From: Fibrobacter sp.
GTDB lineage: Bacteria; Fibrobacterota; Fibrobacteria; Fibrobacterales; Fibrobacteraceae
Direction: 5' to 3'
NCBI GenBank assembly: GCA_024398935.1
Contig: JAKSIH010000023.1
Span: forward strand, 1 to 43,661
DNA: 43,661 nucleotides
Below the pieces are notes generated by a model that saw nothing but the letters and a program-made list of their open reading frames with translations, was not told the DNA's origin and did not search any database. The position numbers and the translations under genes were made by a program. Positions 18,601 through 26,598 of this stretch are shown here, one piece after another (the first letter of the stretch is position 1; each line of letters starts with the position of its first letter).

Positions 18601-19888
18601 ATACGAACGTGAGGTTCCCGTGACCGTGGTGGATCGCTTCCCCTCGGCAAGGAACGTGGAGTACTGGGATACCGACGGCAATGGAACCTTGGACCAGGTT
18701 GTTGCAGTCTTTGACAGAAAGCTGACTGCCGCTGATATCGATAGCACTCTCTATATGTCCTTCCCTTGGTACAGCTATCGCGGAATGCTTATCCAGCTAC
18801 AGGCTCAGCCTGCTGATCTGGAAATCGATCCCCAGGATTCCACTCGTGTTATCTGGAAGGTTCGTTCTACGACCCGCCTGGCAGAAGGGGTGACCAGCAT
18901 CAGTGATAAGCTGCCGCCGGCAACCATCTACACCTACTATCCTATCTTTGGTGAAACTTTTGTAAATGAGGAAACCGCAGTCCTGGTTGACAAGATGTCT
19001 CCGGTGGTGTCTTCTGCGACCTTGAGCTACGGCAAGAAGGCGGATACCCTGGTGGTTACCTTCTCCGAGCCTATCATGACCAAGAACCTGAAGGGGGATG
19101 ACTTCTTCTCCTTCATTCACGGAAATGAAACCATTGAGCTGGATCCCACCCGTATCGACTGGTCCTCTGATGGTATGTCTGCCAAGCTGATTCTGGACGG
19201 TAGCGTTGCTACGATCCTTCCGGGAGATTCCCTGCTGGTCCGCCGTGGAGAAAAGGATGCGATTAGGGATAACTATGGAAATATCGCGGGTGAAAATCCC
19301 CAGCCGGTGGTGATTGGCGGCCTGTTGAACCATCTGGTGGAATCTACCAATATGGGTTCCTTCGATGCTAGCGACGACCGGGTGGTGGATGAGGGTGAAA
19401 AGCAGAATTATACCCTCCAGACGGTAAGCTCCGTTAACCTTCGCTATGTTCCGGGATCTACCACCAAGGAAGATATGGAGAAGGAGGGGGCCTTGGGCCA
19501 GCTAGTTCAGCTGGGTGAACGTTTTGTTCCTCAGTTGCTGGATCGGGCTCAAGTTTCCGCAGATGGTTCCTACGACCCCTCTGTTCTTGATTCCCTGAAG
19601 GCGGAAGATGTGTTTATCTCCTTCATCGTGAACTATACGGACCATTTGGGACAGTATGTCAACGATACCATTATTACAGTTCCCTGTAATAGTCCAAAGT
19701 TTGGCGGAAACTGCCTGGAAACCGACAAGAAGGTCTTTGTGAACTGGAATTTCAAGGACCATCGTGGCCGGTTTGTGGGGACGGGTGTCTATAATGTGCA
19801 GTTCAAGATGATTGTCCGTTATGAAAACAAGAAAATCGAGGAGGAAATGAGAGACAAGTGGGGTGTCCGCCGTAAAAAGCGGAAATGA
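15629..19888 (+). CDS. Very large secreted protein with Ser-rich repeat linker
   Basis: About 1,419 residues. The ATG at 15629 has AGAGG eight bases upstream and starts a signal peptide ('YITALLMLMAATSAMSA'); an ATG at 15605 is weaker. Residues 30-430 look like a propeller or other repeated beta domain ('GIVHHPDGDLLIAGQG', 'GGTYDPYSKTIFVFGGARI'). Residues about 430-600 are a Ser/Gly linker with three tandem 40-residue units. The rest is acidic and beta-rich with 'DSDNDMTLDYME' (near 796), 'DTDGNGTLDQVV' (near 1014) and an SbsA-like 'KKADTLVVTFSEPIM'. The tail ('PKFGGNCLETDKKVFVNW' to 'DKWGVRRKKRK') matches the previous protein. Ser-rich linkers are typical of Fibrobacter secreted proteins. 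No catalytic motif was found. Confidence 0.7.
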   Translation: MLKMTKYITALLMLMAATSAMSAEYAAPENPATGIWIQQVGEIVPHAGTKATLYYTKYAQNDRVKSISYQYNGAGYLLMKPSDKKTLCTSDDGLAGADGIVHHPDGDLLIAGQGTSVHKVSKTAKANGGKCLVSTAKPATSTSGFWHLMMDPNQKNLWGAGIPGPLYRFSTEMGGVNQNNFAEKGYHVKLLPAKDSRRKDSVLATIIWDGEGQAFFTYSDYFGGGCEASSGTLCSQSAKDKRKAGAYFGMFTDTVWTKVNATNQKTIGGKIGDSVITAFNTKILIDSLEGAHGGTYDPYSKTIFVFGGARIVQILPYRENGEVKAKVVAHIDLRDFFFVESLENLTLPRTNDGGYVGWRLDQGTVDGYGHLFVASNTGHMVFVDYTANPKMYINDNVLVHLQWIDNYLDDLAPLSGVSVDRDTASTGTDLNISSSAHQSSSSLEIYEESSSSRASSSSSAKSSSSISSSGSTGTSSASESSSSGSGPSSSGSIGSSASVPGSSGSISSSGSTGTSSASESSSSGSEPSSSGSIGSSTSAPGSSGSVSSSGSTGASSASESSSSGSEPSSSGSIGSSGSTGSSSGSEPSSSSSYGPSSSANHGSGLDIDDQSSSSNRYFGVEDFDIDDVDPEESYPNPEDFEKGDSIVTSTVVLVPTDPDPSNPNIVIINGNNYLLGDDPTGLPMDLHYNSGKDSAKVGDVIAITLDKDKVDEYFRDVDSLKFIGDGEVKLIDPVTGEKTDVIKKNADGTVTVFVTADKVVNGGSIKVVGGDTKVVIDNINFFDPIPETRVGYIKDSDNDMTLDYMEILLKDTLSATYLLDNVWIVVGKDTVKCTNPRMNSSSDRILVDVSDLKLPDADKFPVEDAKAIISYSDKSSGAVHYRDTKLIKLGSNVIRDAYAIRSSSGKDSLFIQFNIDLIPADVGAPEMLVMLKQEGDRYGFNLDQVSKVYMPAKDIIIITGEKFGLKGDLKDSVSLYPGVSFSELPYITSDEYEREVPVTVVDRFPSARNVEYWDTDGNGTLDQVVAVFDRKLTAADIDSTLYMSFPWYSYRGMLIQLQAQPADLEIDPQDSTRVIWKVRSTTRLAEGVTSISDKLPPATIYTYYPIFGETFVNEETAVLVDKMSPVVSSATLSYGKKADTLVVTFSEPIMTKNLKGDDFFSFIHGNETIELDPTRIDWSSDGMSAKLILDGSVATILPGDSLLVRRGEKDAIRDNYGNIAGENPQPVVIGGLLNHLVESTNMGSFDASDDRVVDEGEKQNYTLQTVSSVNLRYVPGSTTKEDMEKEGALGQLVQLGERFVPQLLDRAQVSADGSYDPSVLDSLKAEDVFISFIVNYTDHLGQYVNDTIITVPCNSPKFGGNCLETDKKVFVNWNFKDHRGRFVGTGVYNVQFKMIVRYENKKIEEEMRDKWGVRRKKRK
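17021..17390 (+). repeat. Tandem 120-bp repeats coding a Ser-rich linker
   Basis: Units begin at 17021, 17141 and 17261 (for example at AGTATTTCCAGCAG), giving 40 residues each in frame. The third unit is cut short and runs into a less regular Ser/Gly stretch. Unit-to-unit differences are few. Such repeats change number by slippage or recombination. Confidence 0.85.
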
Positions 19889-19910
19889 TACGAAAATCCT
19901 TAAATTTTCA

Positions 19911-19939
19911 GAAATTCGGCCCTTTTTGGACCGAATTTC
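19911..19939 (+). terminator. Hairpin after the large secreted-protein pair
   Basis: Perfect nine-pair stem GAAATTCGG/CCGAATTTC with an eleven-base loop, 23 bases after the stop codon. The following bases are T-rich but not a clean T run, so efficiency is uncertain. Confidence 0.55.
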
Positions 19940-20016
19940 GTTGTTTATGAGGATTTTTTTTACTTCATCGTTGCTGTTTTGTCAATGATAATTGCTTTTT
20001 GCGTTAAAAGGGACTA

Positions 20017-20046
20017 TTGAATGTAAATTAAATGTTTCTATATTTG
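20017..20046 (+). promoter_or_regulatory. Promoter-like pair before the first ompA gene
   Basis: TTG at 20017, 19 bases, then TATATTTG at 20039-20046. This fits the TAnnTTTG -7 element known from Bacteroidetes promoters. A strong AGGAAGG ribosome site follows before the ATG at 20078. Confidence 0.5.
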
Positions 20047-20077
20047 AGTCCAGTTTTTTTAGGAAGGATTTAACAAT

Positions 20078-22207
20078 ATGAAAAAACTTCTTGCAGCATC
20101 TCTTTTGACTGCAGGCGTAGCATTCGCTCAGAGTGGTATTGCCGGTGGTCAGGACGGTTTGCATCAGTACAATGCAAATACCATGGGCCAGTGGCGTTTT
20201 GAACTGGGTACCGGTGGTAATGTCTCCCTGGATAACTGGTCCCTGGCAAAGGGCGGTGTCGTTAAGGACGCCAAGACTGGCAAGGATTTCGGCATTTACG
20301 AAATCGACGGTTCCTTTGCAGGTAACTTCAACTTTTCTATGGGTCTGTTCAGCTGGATGGACATCGGTTTTAACCAGTCCCTGAACTATGACTATGCAGG
20401 TTCCAGCACCGGTCTGGAAGAAGATCATCACATGACCACCATCGGTCTGGGTGACTTCGAAGGCTGGGTCAAGTTTGCCCTGCCCTTTACCAGCGATAGC
20501 TCCGTCATGAGCTTTGCTGCAATCGTTCGCGCAACTGGTGCGATTGGTGAAACCGCTGCCGGTATCCGCCCCCGTCACGCATGGTATGTGGGCCCCGGTG
20601 GCTTCACTGAACCGTTTACTGCAAATGGTCCTACCATTGGTGCCGACTTGATCATGACCGCCGACTGGACCAAGCGTGGCGTGCCTCTGCGCTGGAACAC
20701 CCAGGTTGGCTTTATCTTCGCTCTCGAAGAAGATTACCCCAATGCCATTACCTATAGCACCGGTCTGAACTGGTTCCTCCACAAGAAGGTGGATGCCTTC
20801 CTGGAATACTCCGGTGAAATGCGCGTTTCCGGTGACTACGATTTCGAGTTCATGATCGATCCCAACATCATTACTCCGGGTTTCCGTTTCCACCTGAGCC
20901 GTTCCCTGGATCTGGGTATTGGTCTCGAAGTTGCACTCCGCAACGTAAAGAACTTGACCTACAAGTACAGCAAGGAAATGGATGAGGATGATTACATTGC
21001 CATCCACCGCTATGGCGAACATGGCGAACATGCTACTTATGGCTATGCTTCTACTCCTCTCTATGCTGGTGCCGCTACCTTGGTCTACCGCTTCGGTGGC
21101 GATGACGAAGATCCGGCTGTAGCTGCTGCCCAGTCCTTTGCTGTGGACTCTACCGCACAGGCCCGTCTGGATTCCCTGGTTGCCGCTCGCGCTGTTCGTA
21201 ACGATTCTCTCGCCCGCGTCGATAGCGACAAGGACGGTATCGTGGATCTTAAGGACCAGTGCCCCAACACCCAGGAAGGTGTAAGCGTCGATAGCCTTGG
21301 CTGCCCGCTGGATGCCGACAAGGATGGCGTACCTGATGGTCTGGATAAGTGCCCGTCTACCGAAGCGGGTGCTCCGGTTGGTCCGGATGGTTGCGAAACC
21401 GACTTCGACAAGGATGGCGTTGCTGACCATAAGGATAAGTGCCCCAATACCGCTGAAGGTGTAAAGGTTGATGCAACTGGTTGCCCAGTGGACACTGACA
21501 ATGATGGCATTGCTGACGATAAGGATAAGTGCCCCAATACCGCTGCCGGCATTACTGTTGATGAAACTGGTTGCCCCAAGGATTTCGACAAGGATGGCGT
21601 TCCTGACTCTCAGGACAAGTGCCCCAACACTGCTGCTGGCATTACCGTTGGTGCCGATGGTTGCTCTCTTGACGGCGACAAGGACGGCGTTCCCGATGGT
21701 CTGGACAAGTGCCCCAATACCGAAGCCGGTATCACCGTTGACGAAAACGGCTGCGACCTGGACTTCGACAAGGATGGCATTCCCGACGTGAAGGACAAGT
21801 GCCCCAACACTCTCCCTGGCGTTAAGGTCAAGGAAGATGGTTGCCCGGTCAACAAGAAGCAGGACCTGGATGCACTCAAGAAGGGTATTCAGTTCAAGAA
21901 CAACTCTGCTAAGCTGACCTCCAAGAGCTATGGTACCTTGGATGATATCGTGAAGCTCATGAATCAGATTCCTGAAGCAAATCTGGAAGTCCAGGGCCAT
22001 ACCGATAATGTTGGTTCTGACGATGCAAACCAGAAGCTTTCCCAGGCACGCGCTCAGGCAGTGATGGACTACTTCACCAAGAAGGGCATCGCTTCCGATC
22101 GTCTCCGTGCAGTTGGTTACGGTCCTACCAAGCCTATCGCCGACAACAAGGATAAGGCTGGCCGTGAAAAGAACCGCCGCGTGGAACTGGTTCCGTTCTC
22201 CAAGTAA
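20078..22207 (+). CDS. OmpA-family outer membrane protein with seven thrombospondin type 3 repeats
   Basis: A 709-residue protein. Its signal peptide is 'KKLLAASLLTAGVAFAQ'. Residues 20-350 are an N-terminal membrane-barrel-like domain that ends in 'AATLVYRFGG'. Residues about 380-590 hold seven thrombospondin type 3 units of the form 'DKDGVPDGLDKCPNTEAG', each with Asp-rich Ca-binding positions and two Cys. Residues 595-709 are the OmpA peptidoglycan-binding domain, with 'LEVQGHTDNVGSDDANQKLS', 'RAQAVMDYF' and the closing 'NRRVELVPF'. It should anchor the outer membrane to the cell wall through a Ca-stiffened stalk. A strong ribosome site and terminator flank it. Its closest relative in the window is the gene at 24399. 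Confidence 0.92.
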   Translation: MKKLLAASLLTAGVAFAQSGIAGGQDGLHQYNANTMGQWRFELGTGGNVSLDNWSLAKGGVVKDAKTGKDFGIYEIDGSFAGNFNFSMGLFSWMDIGFNQSLNYDYAGSSTGLEEDHHMTTIGLGDFEGWVKFALPFTSDSSVMSFAAIVRATGAIGETAAGIRPRHAWYVGPGGFTEPFTANGPTIGADLIMTADWTKRGVPLRWNTQVGFIFALEEDYPNAITYSTGLNWFLHKKVDAFLEYSGEMRVSGDYDFEFMIDPNIITPGFRFHLSRSLDLGIGLEVALRNVKNLTYKYSKEMDEDDYIAIHRYGEHGEHATYGYASTPLYAGAATLVYRFGGDDEDPAVAAAQSFAVDSTAQARLDSLVAARAVRNDSLARVDSDKDGIVDLKDQCPNTQEGVSVDSLGCPLDADKDGVPDGLDKCPSTEAGAPVGPDGCETDFDKDGVADHKDKCPNTAEGVKVDATGCPVDTDNDGIADDKDKCPNTAAGITVDETGCPKDFDKDGVPDSQDKCPNTAAGITVGADGCSLDGDKDGVPDGLDKCPNTEAGITVDENGCDLDFDKDGIPDVKDKCPNTLPGVKVKEDGCPVNKKQDLDALKKGIQFKNNSAKLTSKSYGTLDDIVKLMNQIPEANLEVQGHTDNVGSDDANQKLSQARAQAVMDYFTKKGIASDRLRAVGYGPTKPIADNKDKAGREKNRRVELVPFSK

Positions 22208-22239
22208 TAGACTTTAAAAAAGTTTTTGCTTAAGAAAGT

Positions 22240-22265
22240 CCCCTGCTTTAGCAGGGGATTTTTTT
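22240..22265 (+). terminator. Terminator of the first ompA gene
   Basis: CCCCTGC-TTTA-GCAGGGG followed by ATTTTTTT, 33 bases after the stop codon. A textbook intrinsic terminator. Confidence 0.9.
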
Positions 22266-22310
22266 GTATTTGAAAGTTGCTATTATTTCTTCAAAAAGGT
22301 TTGGTATATT

Positions 22311-23225
22311 ATGAAGTTCTTTGTTACCGGTGTGAACGGCCAGTTGGGTCATGACGTGATGAATGAATTGATCCGACGTGGTCATGTGGGTGTCGGTTCC
22401 GACATCGCTCCTGAATATGCTGGCGTTGCGGATGGTTCTCCGGTTACTTGCGCTGAGTATCGTCAGATGGATATTACGGATTCTGTGGCTGTGGACCGGG
22501 TCATCGAGGAGGTCAAGCCCGATGCCGTAATCCATTGTGCCGCCTGGACTGCCGTGGACATGGCCGAAGATGATGCTCTTGTTGCAAAGGTTCGCGGGAT
22601 TAACGCGGGTGGTACCCAGAATATTGCCGATGCCTGCAAGTATCGTGGCTGCAAGATGACTTACATCAGTACGGATTACGTTTTTGATGGACAGGGGACT
22701 GAACCATGGAAACCGGACTGCAAGGACTACAAGCCCTTGAATGTCTATGGACAGACCAAGCTGGAAGGGGAACTTGCAGTTTCCAATACTCTGGAAAAGT
22801 TCTTTATCGTCCGTATCGCCTGGGTATTTGGCTTGAATGGGAAGAACTTCATTAAGACCATGTTGAACGTGGGTAAAAATCACGACACGGTCCGTGTGGT
22901 GAATGACCAGATCGGAACGCCGACCTATACTTTTGATTTGGCTCGTCTCCTGGTTGATATGAATGAAACCGAAAAGTATGGTTACTATCACGCCACGAAT
23001 GAAGGTGGCTTTATTAGCTGGTATGACTTTACGGTGGAGATTTATCGTCAGGCAGGACTGGCAACGAAGGTTCTTCCGGTAACAACTGCGGAGTATGGAC
23101 TTTCCAAGGCGGCGCGACCTTTTAACAGCCGTCTGGATAAGAGCAAACTGGTTGAAGCAGGCTTTAAGCCCTTGCCTACATGGCAGGATGCCTTAGGCAG
23201 ATACCTGAAGGAAATTAAGGAATGA
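22311..23225 (+). CDS. rmlD: dTDP-4-dehydrorhamnose reductase
   Basis: The last enzyme of dTDP-L-rhamnose synthesis, reducing dTDP-4-dehydro-L-rhamnose with NAD(P)H. The 304-residue protein has the nucleotide loop 'VTGVNGQLGHDVM', 'VIHCAAWTAVDMAEDD', 'YISTDYVFDGQG', the catalytic YxxxK in 'NVYGQTKLEGE', and 'RIAWVFGLNGKNF'. The length is typical. Its stop overlaps the next gene's start (ATGA). The other three rhamnose genes lie about 3.4 kb downstream. Confidence 0.93.
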   Translation: MKFFVTGVNGQLGHDVMNELIRRGHVGVGSDIAPEYAGVADGSPVTCAEYRQMDITDSVAVDRVIEEVKPDAVIHCAAWTAVDMAEDDALVAKVRGINAGGTQNIADACKYRGCKMTYISTDYVFDGQGTEPWKPDCKDYKPLNVYGQTKLEGELAVSNTLEKFFIVRIAWVFGLNGKNFIKTMLNVGKNHDTVRVVNDQIGTPTYTFDLARLLVDMNETEKYGYYHATNEGGFISWYDFTVEIYRQAGLATKVLPVTTAEYGLSKAARPFNSRLDKSKLVEAGFKPLPTWQDALGRYLKEIKE

Positions 23226-24259
23226 AAGTCCTAGTCACAGGTGCGGCCGGATTTATAGGGTCAAAGCTGATGTATATGCTCGCCGCCCGCGGAGACGAGG
23301 TGGTTGGTGTTGATAATATCAACGACTATTATGATGTCCGCTTGAAATATGGGCGCCTTAGGGAGTGCGGTTTTGACATTCCCGAAGACCAGCTGGAATT
23401 TGGAAAGGTAGTCCTGAACTCCAGGTTCGCAAAATGCAGCTTTATTCGTTTATCTATAGATGACAAGGCTTCGCTGGACTCCTTGTTTTCTGCGGGACAT
23501 TTCCAGAAAGTGGTTAATTTGGCCGCTCAGGCCGGCGTTCGTTATTCCATCACAAATCCCTATGCCTATATGCAGAGTAACCTGGTAGGATTTCTCAACA
23601 TCCTGGAGGCTTGCCGGAACTTTAAGGTAGAGCATCTGGTGTTTGCCTCGTCCAGTTCCGTATATGGTCTGAATACCAAGGTTCCCTATAGTGAAGACGA
23701 TAAGGTGGATTCCCCGGTAAGTCTTTATGCGGCAAGTAAGAAGAGTAACGAACTGATGGCGCATGCCTATAGTAAGCTTTATTCCTTGCCGGTGACAGGG
23801 CTTAGATTTTTTACCGTGTATGGTCCCTGGGGGCGTCCCGATATGTCTCCCATGCTTTTTGCCAAGGCAATTTCCAGGGGTGAACCCATTAAGGTTTTCA
23901 ACAACGGCGACATGATCCGGGATTTCACCTACATCGACGATATTGCGGAAGGTACCATTCATGCCCTGGACTGTAAGCCTGACGCCGCCCAGTGCGAAAA
24001 TGGTGTGGCTTACAAGATCTATAACATCGGATGTAGCCATCCTGTAAAATTGATGGACTTTATTAGCGAAATCGAAACGGCCTATGGAGAACCGGCAAAA
24101 AAGGAATTTTTGCCCATGCAGCCGGGGGATGTCTACCAGACCAATGCCGATACCGCGAAACTGGAGTCGGAATGTGGCTATAAGCCTCATTGGAGTCTTC
24201 ATGACGGCATCGGCCAGTTCATGGCCTGGTACAAGAGCGAAAAGAACCCTCTGCGGTAA
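23222..24259 (+). CDS. UDP-glucuronate 4-epimerase-like SDR enzyme
   Basis: A 345-residue extended SDR enzyme. 'VTGAAGFIGSKLMYML' binds NAD. 'VDNINDYYDVRLKYGRL' and 'QAGVRYSITNPYAYMQSN' are typical of the UDP-glucuronate 4-epimerase branch, which makes UDP-galacturonate. The catalytic set is 'FASSSSVYGLN' and YxxxK in 'SLYAASKKSNELM', followed by 'LRFFTVYGPWGRPDM' and 'DFTYIDDIAEG'. UDP-GlcNAc or UDP-glucose 4-epimerase activity cannot be ruled out. It overlaps rmlD by four bases and a terminator follows. Confidence 0.8.
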   Translation: MKVLVTGAAGFIGSKLMYMLAARGDEVVGVDNINDYYDVRLKYGRLRECGFDIPEDQLEFGKVVLNSRFAKCSFIRLSIDDKASLDSLFSAGHFQKVVNLAAQAGVRYSITNPYAYMQSNLVGFLNILEACRNFKVEHLVFASSSSVYGLNTKVPYSEDDKVDSPVSLYAASKKSNELMAHAYSKLYSLPVTGLRFFTVYGPWGRPDMSPMLFAKAISRGEPIKVFNNGDMIRDFTYIDDIAEGTIHALDCKPDAAQCENGVAYKIYNIGCSHPVKLMDFISEIETAYGEPAKKEFLPMQPGDVYQTNADTAKLESECGYKPHWSLHDGIGQFMAWYKSEKNPLR

Positions 24260-24290
24260 ATTCTCAAAAAAATCCTGAATGAATTCCTGG

Positions 24291-24327
24291 AGTAAGCGGA
24301 AAAACTTCCTTTTCGCTTACTTTTTTC
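24291..24327 (+). terminator. Terminator of the rmlD-epimerase pair
   Basis: AGTAAGCG pairs with CGCTTACT, with an inner AAAA/TTTT extension, followed by TTTTTT. It separates the sugar genes from the second ompA gene. Confidence 0.85.
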
Positions 24328-24338
24328 GTAGATTCCTG

Positions 24339-24369
24339 TTGTCGCTTGCGATTAGTATAGCTACATTTT
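24339..24369 (+). promoter_or_regulatory. Promoter-like pair before the second ompA gene
   Basis: TTG at 24339, 20 bases, TACATTTT at 24362-24369, 30 bases before the ATG. It departs from TAnnTTTG at the last base only. Confidence 0.4.
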
Positions 24370-24398
24370 ATCCGTCTATACAACATATAGGTGGAATT

Positions 24399-26483
24399 AT
24401 GAAAAAAACAATTAGTTCTGTAGTCGCTGGCTCCTTGATGGCTGCCGGTCTCGCATGTGCCCAGACAGGCCTTGCAGGCGGTCAGGAAGGCTTGCACCAG
24501 CACACTGCAAATACACTGGGTCAGTGGGGCTTCTCCTTCGCTGCCGGTGGTGATGTTTCCTTCGATAACTATTCCCTTGCTAGCGGTGGCGTTATGACCA
24601 CCGATAAGGGTCAGACCATCGAATTGAACGAATCTGCAATTTCCATTAGCGCAAATGTTAGTGCCGCCATTGGTTTTACCAATTGGTTTGACATGGGTGT
24701 TAGCTTCCCCATCTACTTTGATATGGCTACCGACAAGCAGAATCGCTTGGCTGGTAACAATATGACCGATATCGGTATCGGTGACCTGGAAGCCTGGGCT
24801 AAGTTCCGCATCGTGGGCAAGAACGACTCCTTCTTCAAGTTGGCCTTGCTTGCAAACTTCTATGCTCCTACAGGTTCTGATGACGCAGGTATCCGTCCTC
24901 GTCACTCCTGGTACCTGAGTTGGACCACTAAGGCCTATACTGGCGATGAGATGGCTGCAGGCTTGAGCGCAATCCTCTCCCTGCACTGGAGCAAGGTTCA
25001 CTGGAATACCCAGGTTGGTTATGTCCAGCCCTTTGATTTTGACTATGATAACTATTCCGGCGCTATTACCTATAGCACAGGTCTTACCTATAAGCCGGCT
25101 AGCATGATCGACCTGTTCCTGGAACTTTCCGGCGAAGCTCATACCAACGACTTCCGCGCACCCTTCGATCCGGCTGTTGATCCTATGATCGTTACTCCGG
25201 GTGCCCGTTTCCATCTTTCCGACAATATCGACCTGGCTCTGGGTGTTGACATCGGCGCCCGTATCGTGAAGAACCTGGATTACGATGCCGAGAAGGATCG
25301 TAAGGAAAAGCAGGGCTTTGAAATCTATTACAAGGACGACAAGGGTACTCTGAAGTATGACTACTCTTCTACTCCGCTGCTGGCCGCTACTGCCAACCTG
25401 ACCTGGAACTTCGGTGGTCACAACGACAAGGCCGCCAAGGAACAGGCTCGTATTGATTCCCTGGTAAAGGTCATGGCAGAAAAGATCGCTCAGGAAAAGC
25501 TTGATTCCGCACTGAAGGAAATGAAGCCTGTTGTCCGTGTTGATACGCTGACCAAGACCGATACTCTTGCCGTAACCAAGACTGACACCCTCTCCATCAC
25601 CAAGACCGATACTCTGTCCATCACCAAGACCGATACCGTAAAGGTTGTTGATCTGGTTGCTGATTCCCTGAACAAGGCCAAGATGGACTCTATCGCCGCC
25701 GTGAGCGATTCTCTGGCACGCCTCTCCGCAGACGATGACAAGGATGGCATTCCCAATATGAGTGACAAGTGCCCGGATACCAAGCCTGGTATCGTTGTCG
25801 GTGCAGATGGCTGCGAAGTGGATACCGACGGTGACGGCGTTGTTGACTCTCAGGACAAGTGCCCTGCTTCTACCCATGGCGCACCGGTGGATGCCGAAGG
25901 TTGCGAACTGGACGAAGATGGCGATGGCATTGTTGATGCAAAGGATGCATGCCCCGCTACCCTCAGCGGTGTGAATATTGACGAAAAGGGTTGCCCCACC
26001 AACAAGGATGAGGATCTGGTAAAGCTCCAGGCTCTGATCAAGTTCGGTAAGGGTAATGCAAAGATTGCCAAGGCATCCAACAAGACCTTGGATAAGATTG
26101 CTAAGCTCATGATTGCTCGTGAAGCTCTCCGTATCGAAATTCAGTCTCACACTGATGAAAAGGGTGCTGACGCTGACGCAAATATGGAACTGTCCCAGAA
26201 GCGCGCCCAGGCCGTTGTGGACTACCTGGTAAAGAAGGGTGTACCTTCCAAGCATGTACGTGCCGCCGGTAAGGGAAGTACCGAACTGGTTGTTCCCCAG
26301 AAGCCTGCTAAGAAGGGCAAGAAGGTGAAGAGCAACCCCAAGAACGTTCGCGTTGTTTTGGCTGCACACACTAAGAAGCCGAAGGCTGAAGCAGCTCCGG
26401 CACCTGCCGCTGAAGCAGCTCCGGCTGCCGCACCTGCAGCACAGCCCGCTGCAGACGCTGCTCCGGCTCCTGCCGCAAAGTAA
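24399..26483 (+). CDS. OmpA-family outer membrane protein with three thrombospondin type 3 repeats and Ala/Pro tail
   Basis: A 694-residue protein. I chose the ATG at 24399 because AGGTGG precedes it and the signal peptide ('SSVVAGSLMAAGLACAQ') starts there; the frame is open upstream to 24279. Residues 20-350 are a barrel-like domain related to the protein at 20078 ('GLAGGQEGLHQHTANTLGQW'). Residues about 380-420 are a coiled stalk with four 'KTDTL'-type steps. Three thrombospondin type 3 repeats (445-533) come next, then an OmpA domain ('IEIQSHTDEKGADADANMEL', 'RAQAVVDYL'). A low-complexity Ala/Pro tail of about 35 residues ends the protein and is absent from the paralogue. It probably tethers the outer membrane to peptidoglycan. 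Confidence 0.9.
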   Translation: MKKTISSVVAGSLMAAGLACAQTGLAGGQEGLHQHTANTLGQWGFSFAAGGDVSFDNYSLASGGVMTTDKGQTIELNESAISISANVSAAIGFTNWFDMGVSFPIYFDMATDKQNRLAGNNMTDIGIGDLEAWAKFRIVGKNDSFFKLALLANFYAPTGSDDAGIRPRHSWYLSWTTKAYTGDEMAAGLSAILSLHWSKVHWNTQVGYVQPFDFDYDNYSGAITYSTGLTYKPASMIDLFLELSGEAHTNDFRAPFDPAVDPMIVTPGARFHLSDNIDLALGVDIGARIVKNLDYDAEKDRKEKQGFEIYYKDDKGTLKYDYSSTPLLAATANLTWNFGGHNDKAAKEQARIDSLVKVMAEKIAQEKLDSALKEMKPVVRVDTLTKTDTLAVTKTDTLSITKTDTLSITKTDTVKVVDLVADSLNKAKMDSIAAVSDSLARLSADDDKDGIPNMSDKCPDTKPGIVVGADGCEVDTDGDGVVDSQDKCPASTHGAPVDAEGCELDEDGDGIVDAKDACPATLSGVNIDEKGCPTNKDEDLVKLQALIKFGKGNAKIAKASNKTLDKIAKLMIAREALRIEIQSHTDEKGADADANMELSQKRAQAVVDYLVKKGVPSKHVRAAGKGSTELVVPQKPAKKGKKVKSNPKNVRVVLAAHTKKPKAEAAPAPAAEAAPAAAPAAQPAADAAPAPAAK

Positions 26484-26540
26484 GGAACTCCTGAAGCCCA
26501 TGTCGTAAATGACTGAGCTTCAATGGCGTGTAAAATAAGT

Positions 26541-26570
26541 CCGTCCCTTGGAAAAGGGATGGGCTTTTTT
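26541..26570 (+). terminator. Terminator of the second ompA gene
   Basis: CCGTCCCTT-GGAA-AAGGGATGG (one G-T pair), then GCTTTTTT, 58 bases after the stop codon and 29 before rmlA. Confidence 0.85.
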
Positions 26571-26598
26571 ATATTTTACTTACAAAATAGGAGCCTCT

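Noticed and set aside
24264..26501. Long open frame opposite the second ompA gene, and a similar one at 19982-22000 opposite the first
   Set aside because: They are shadows produced by codon bias and Asp-rich repeats. The sense strand has signal peptides, repeats and OmpA domains.
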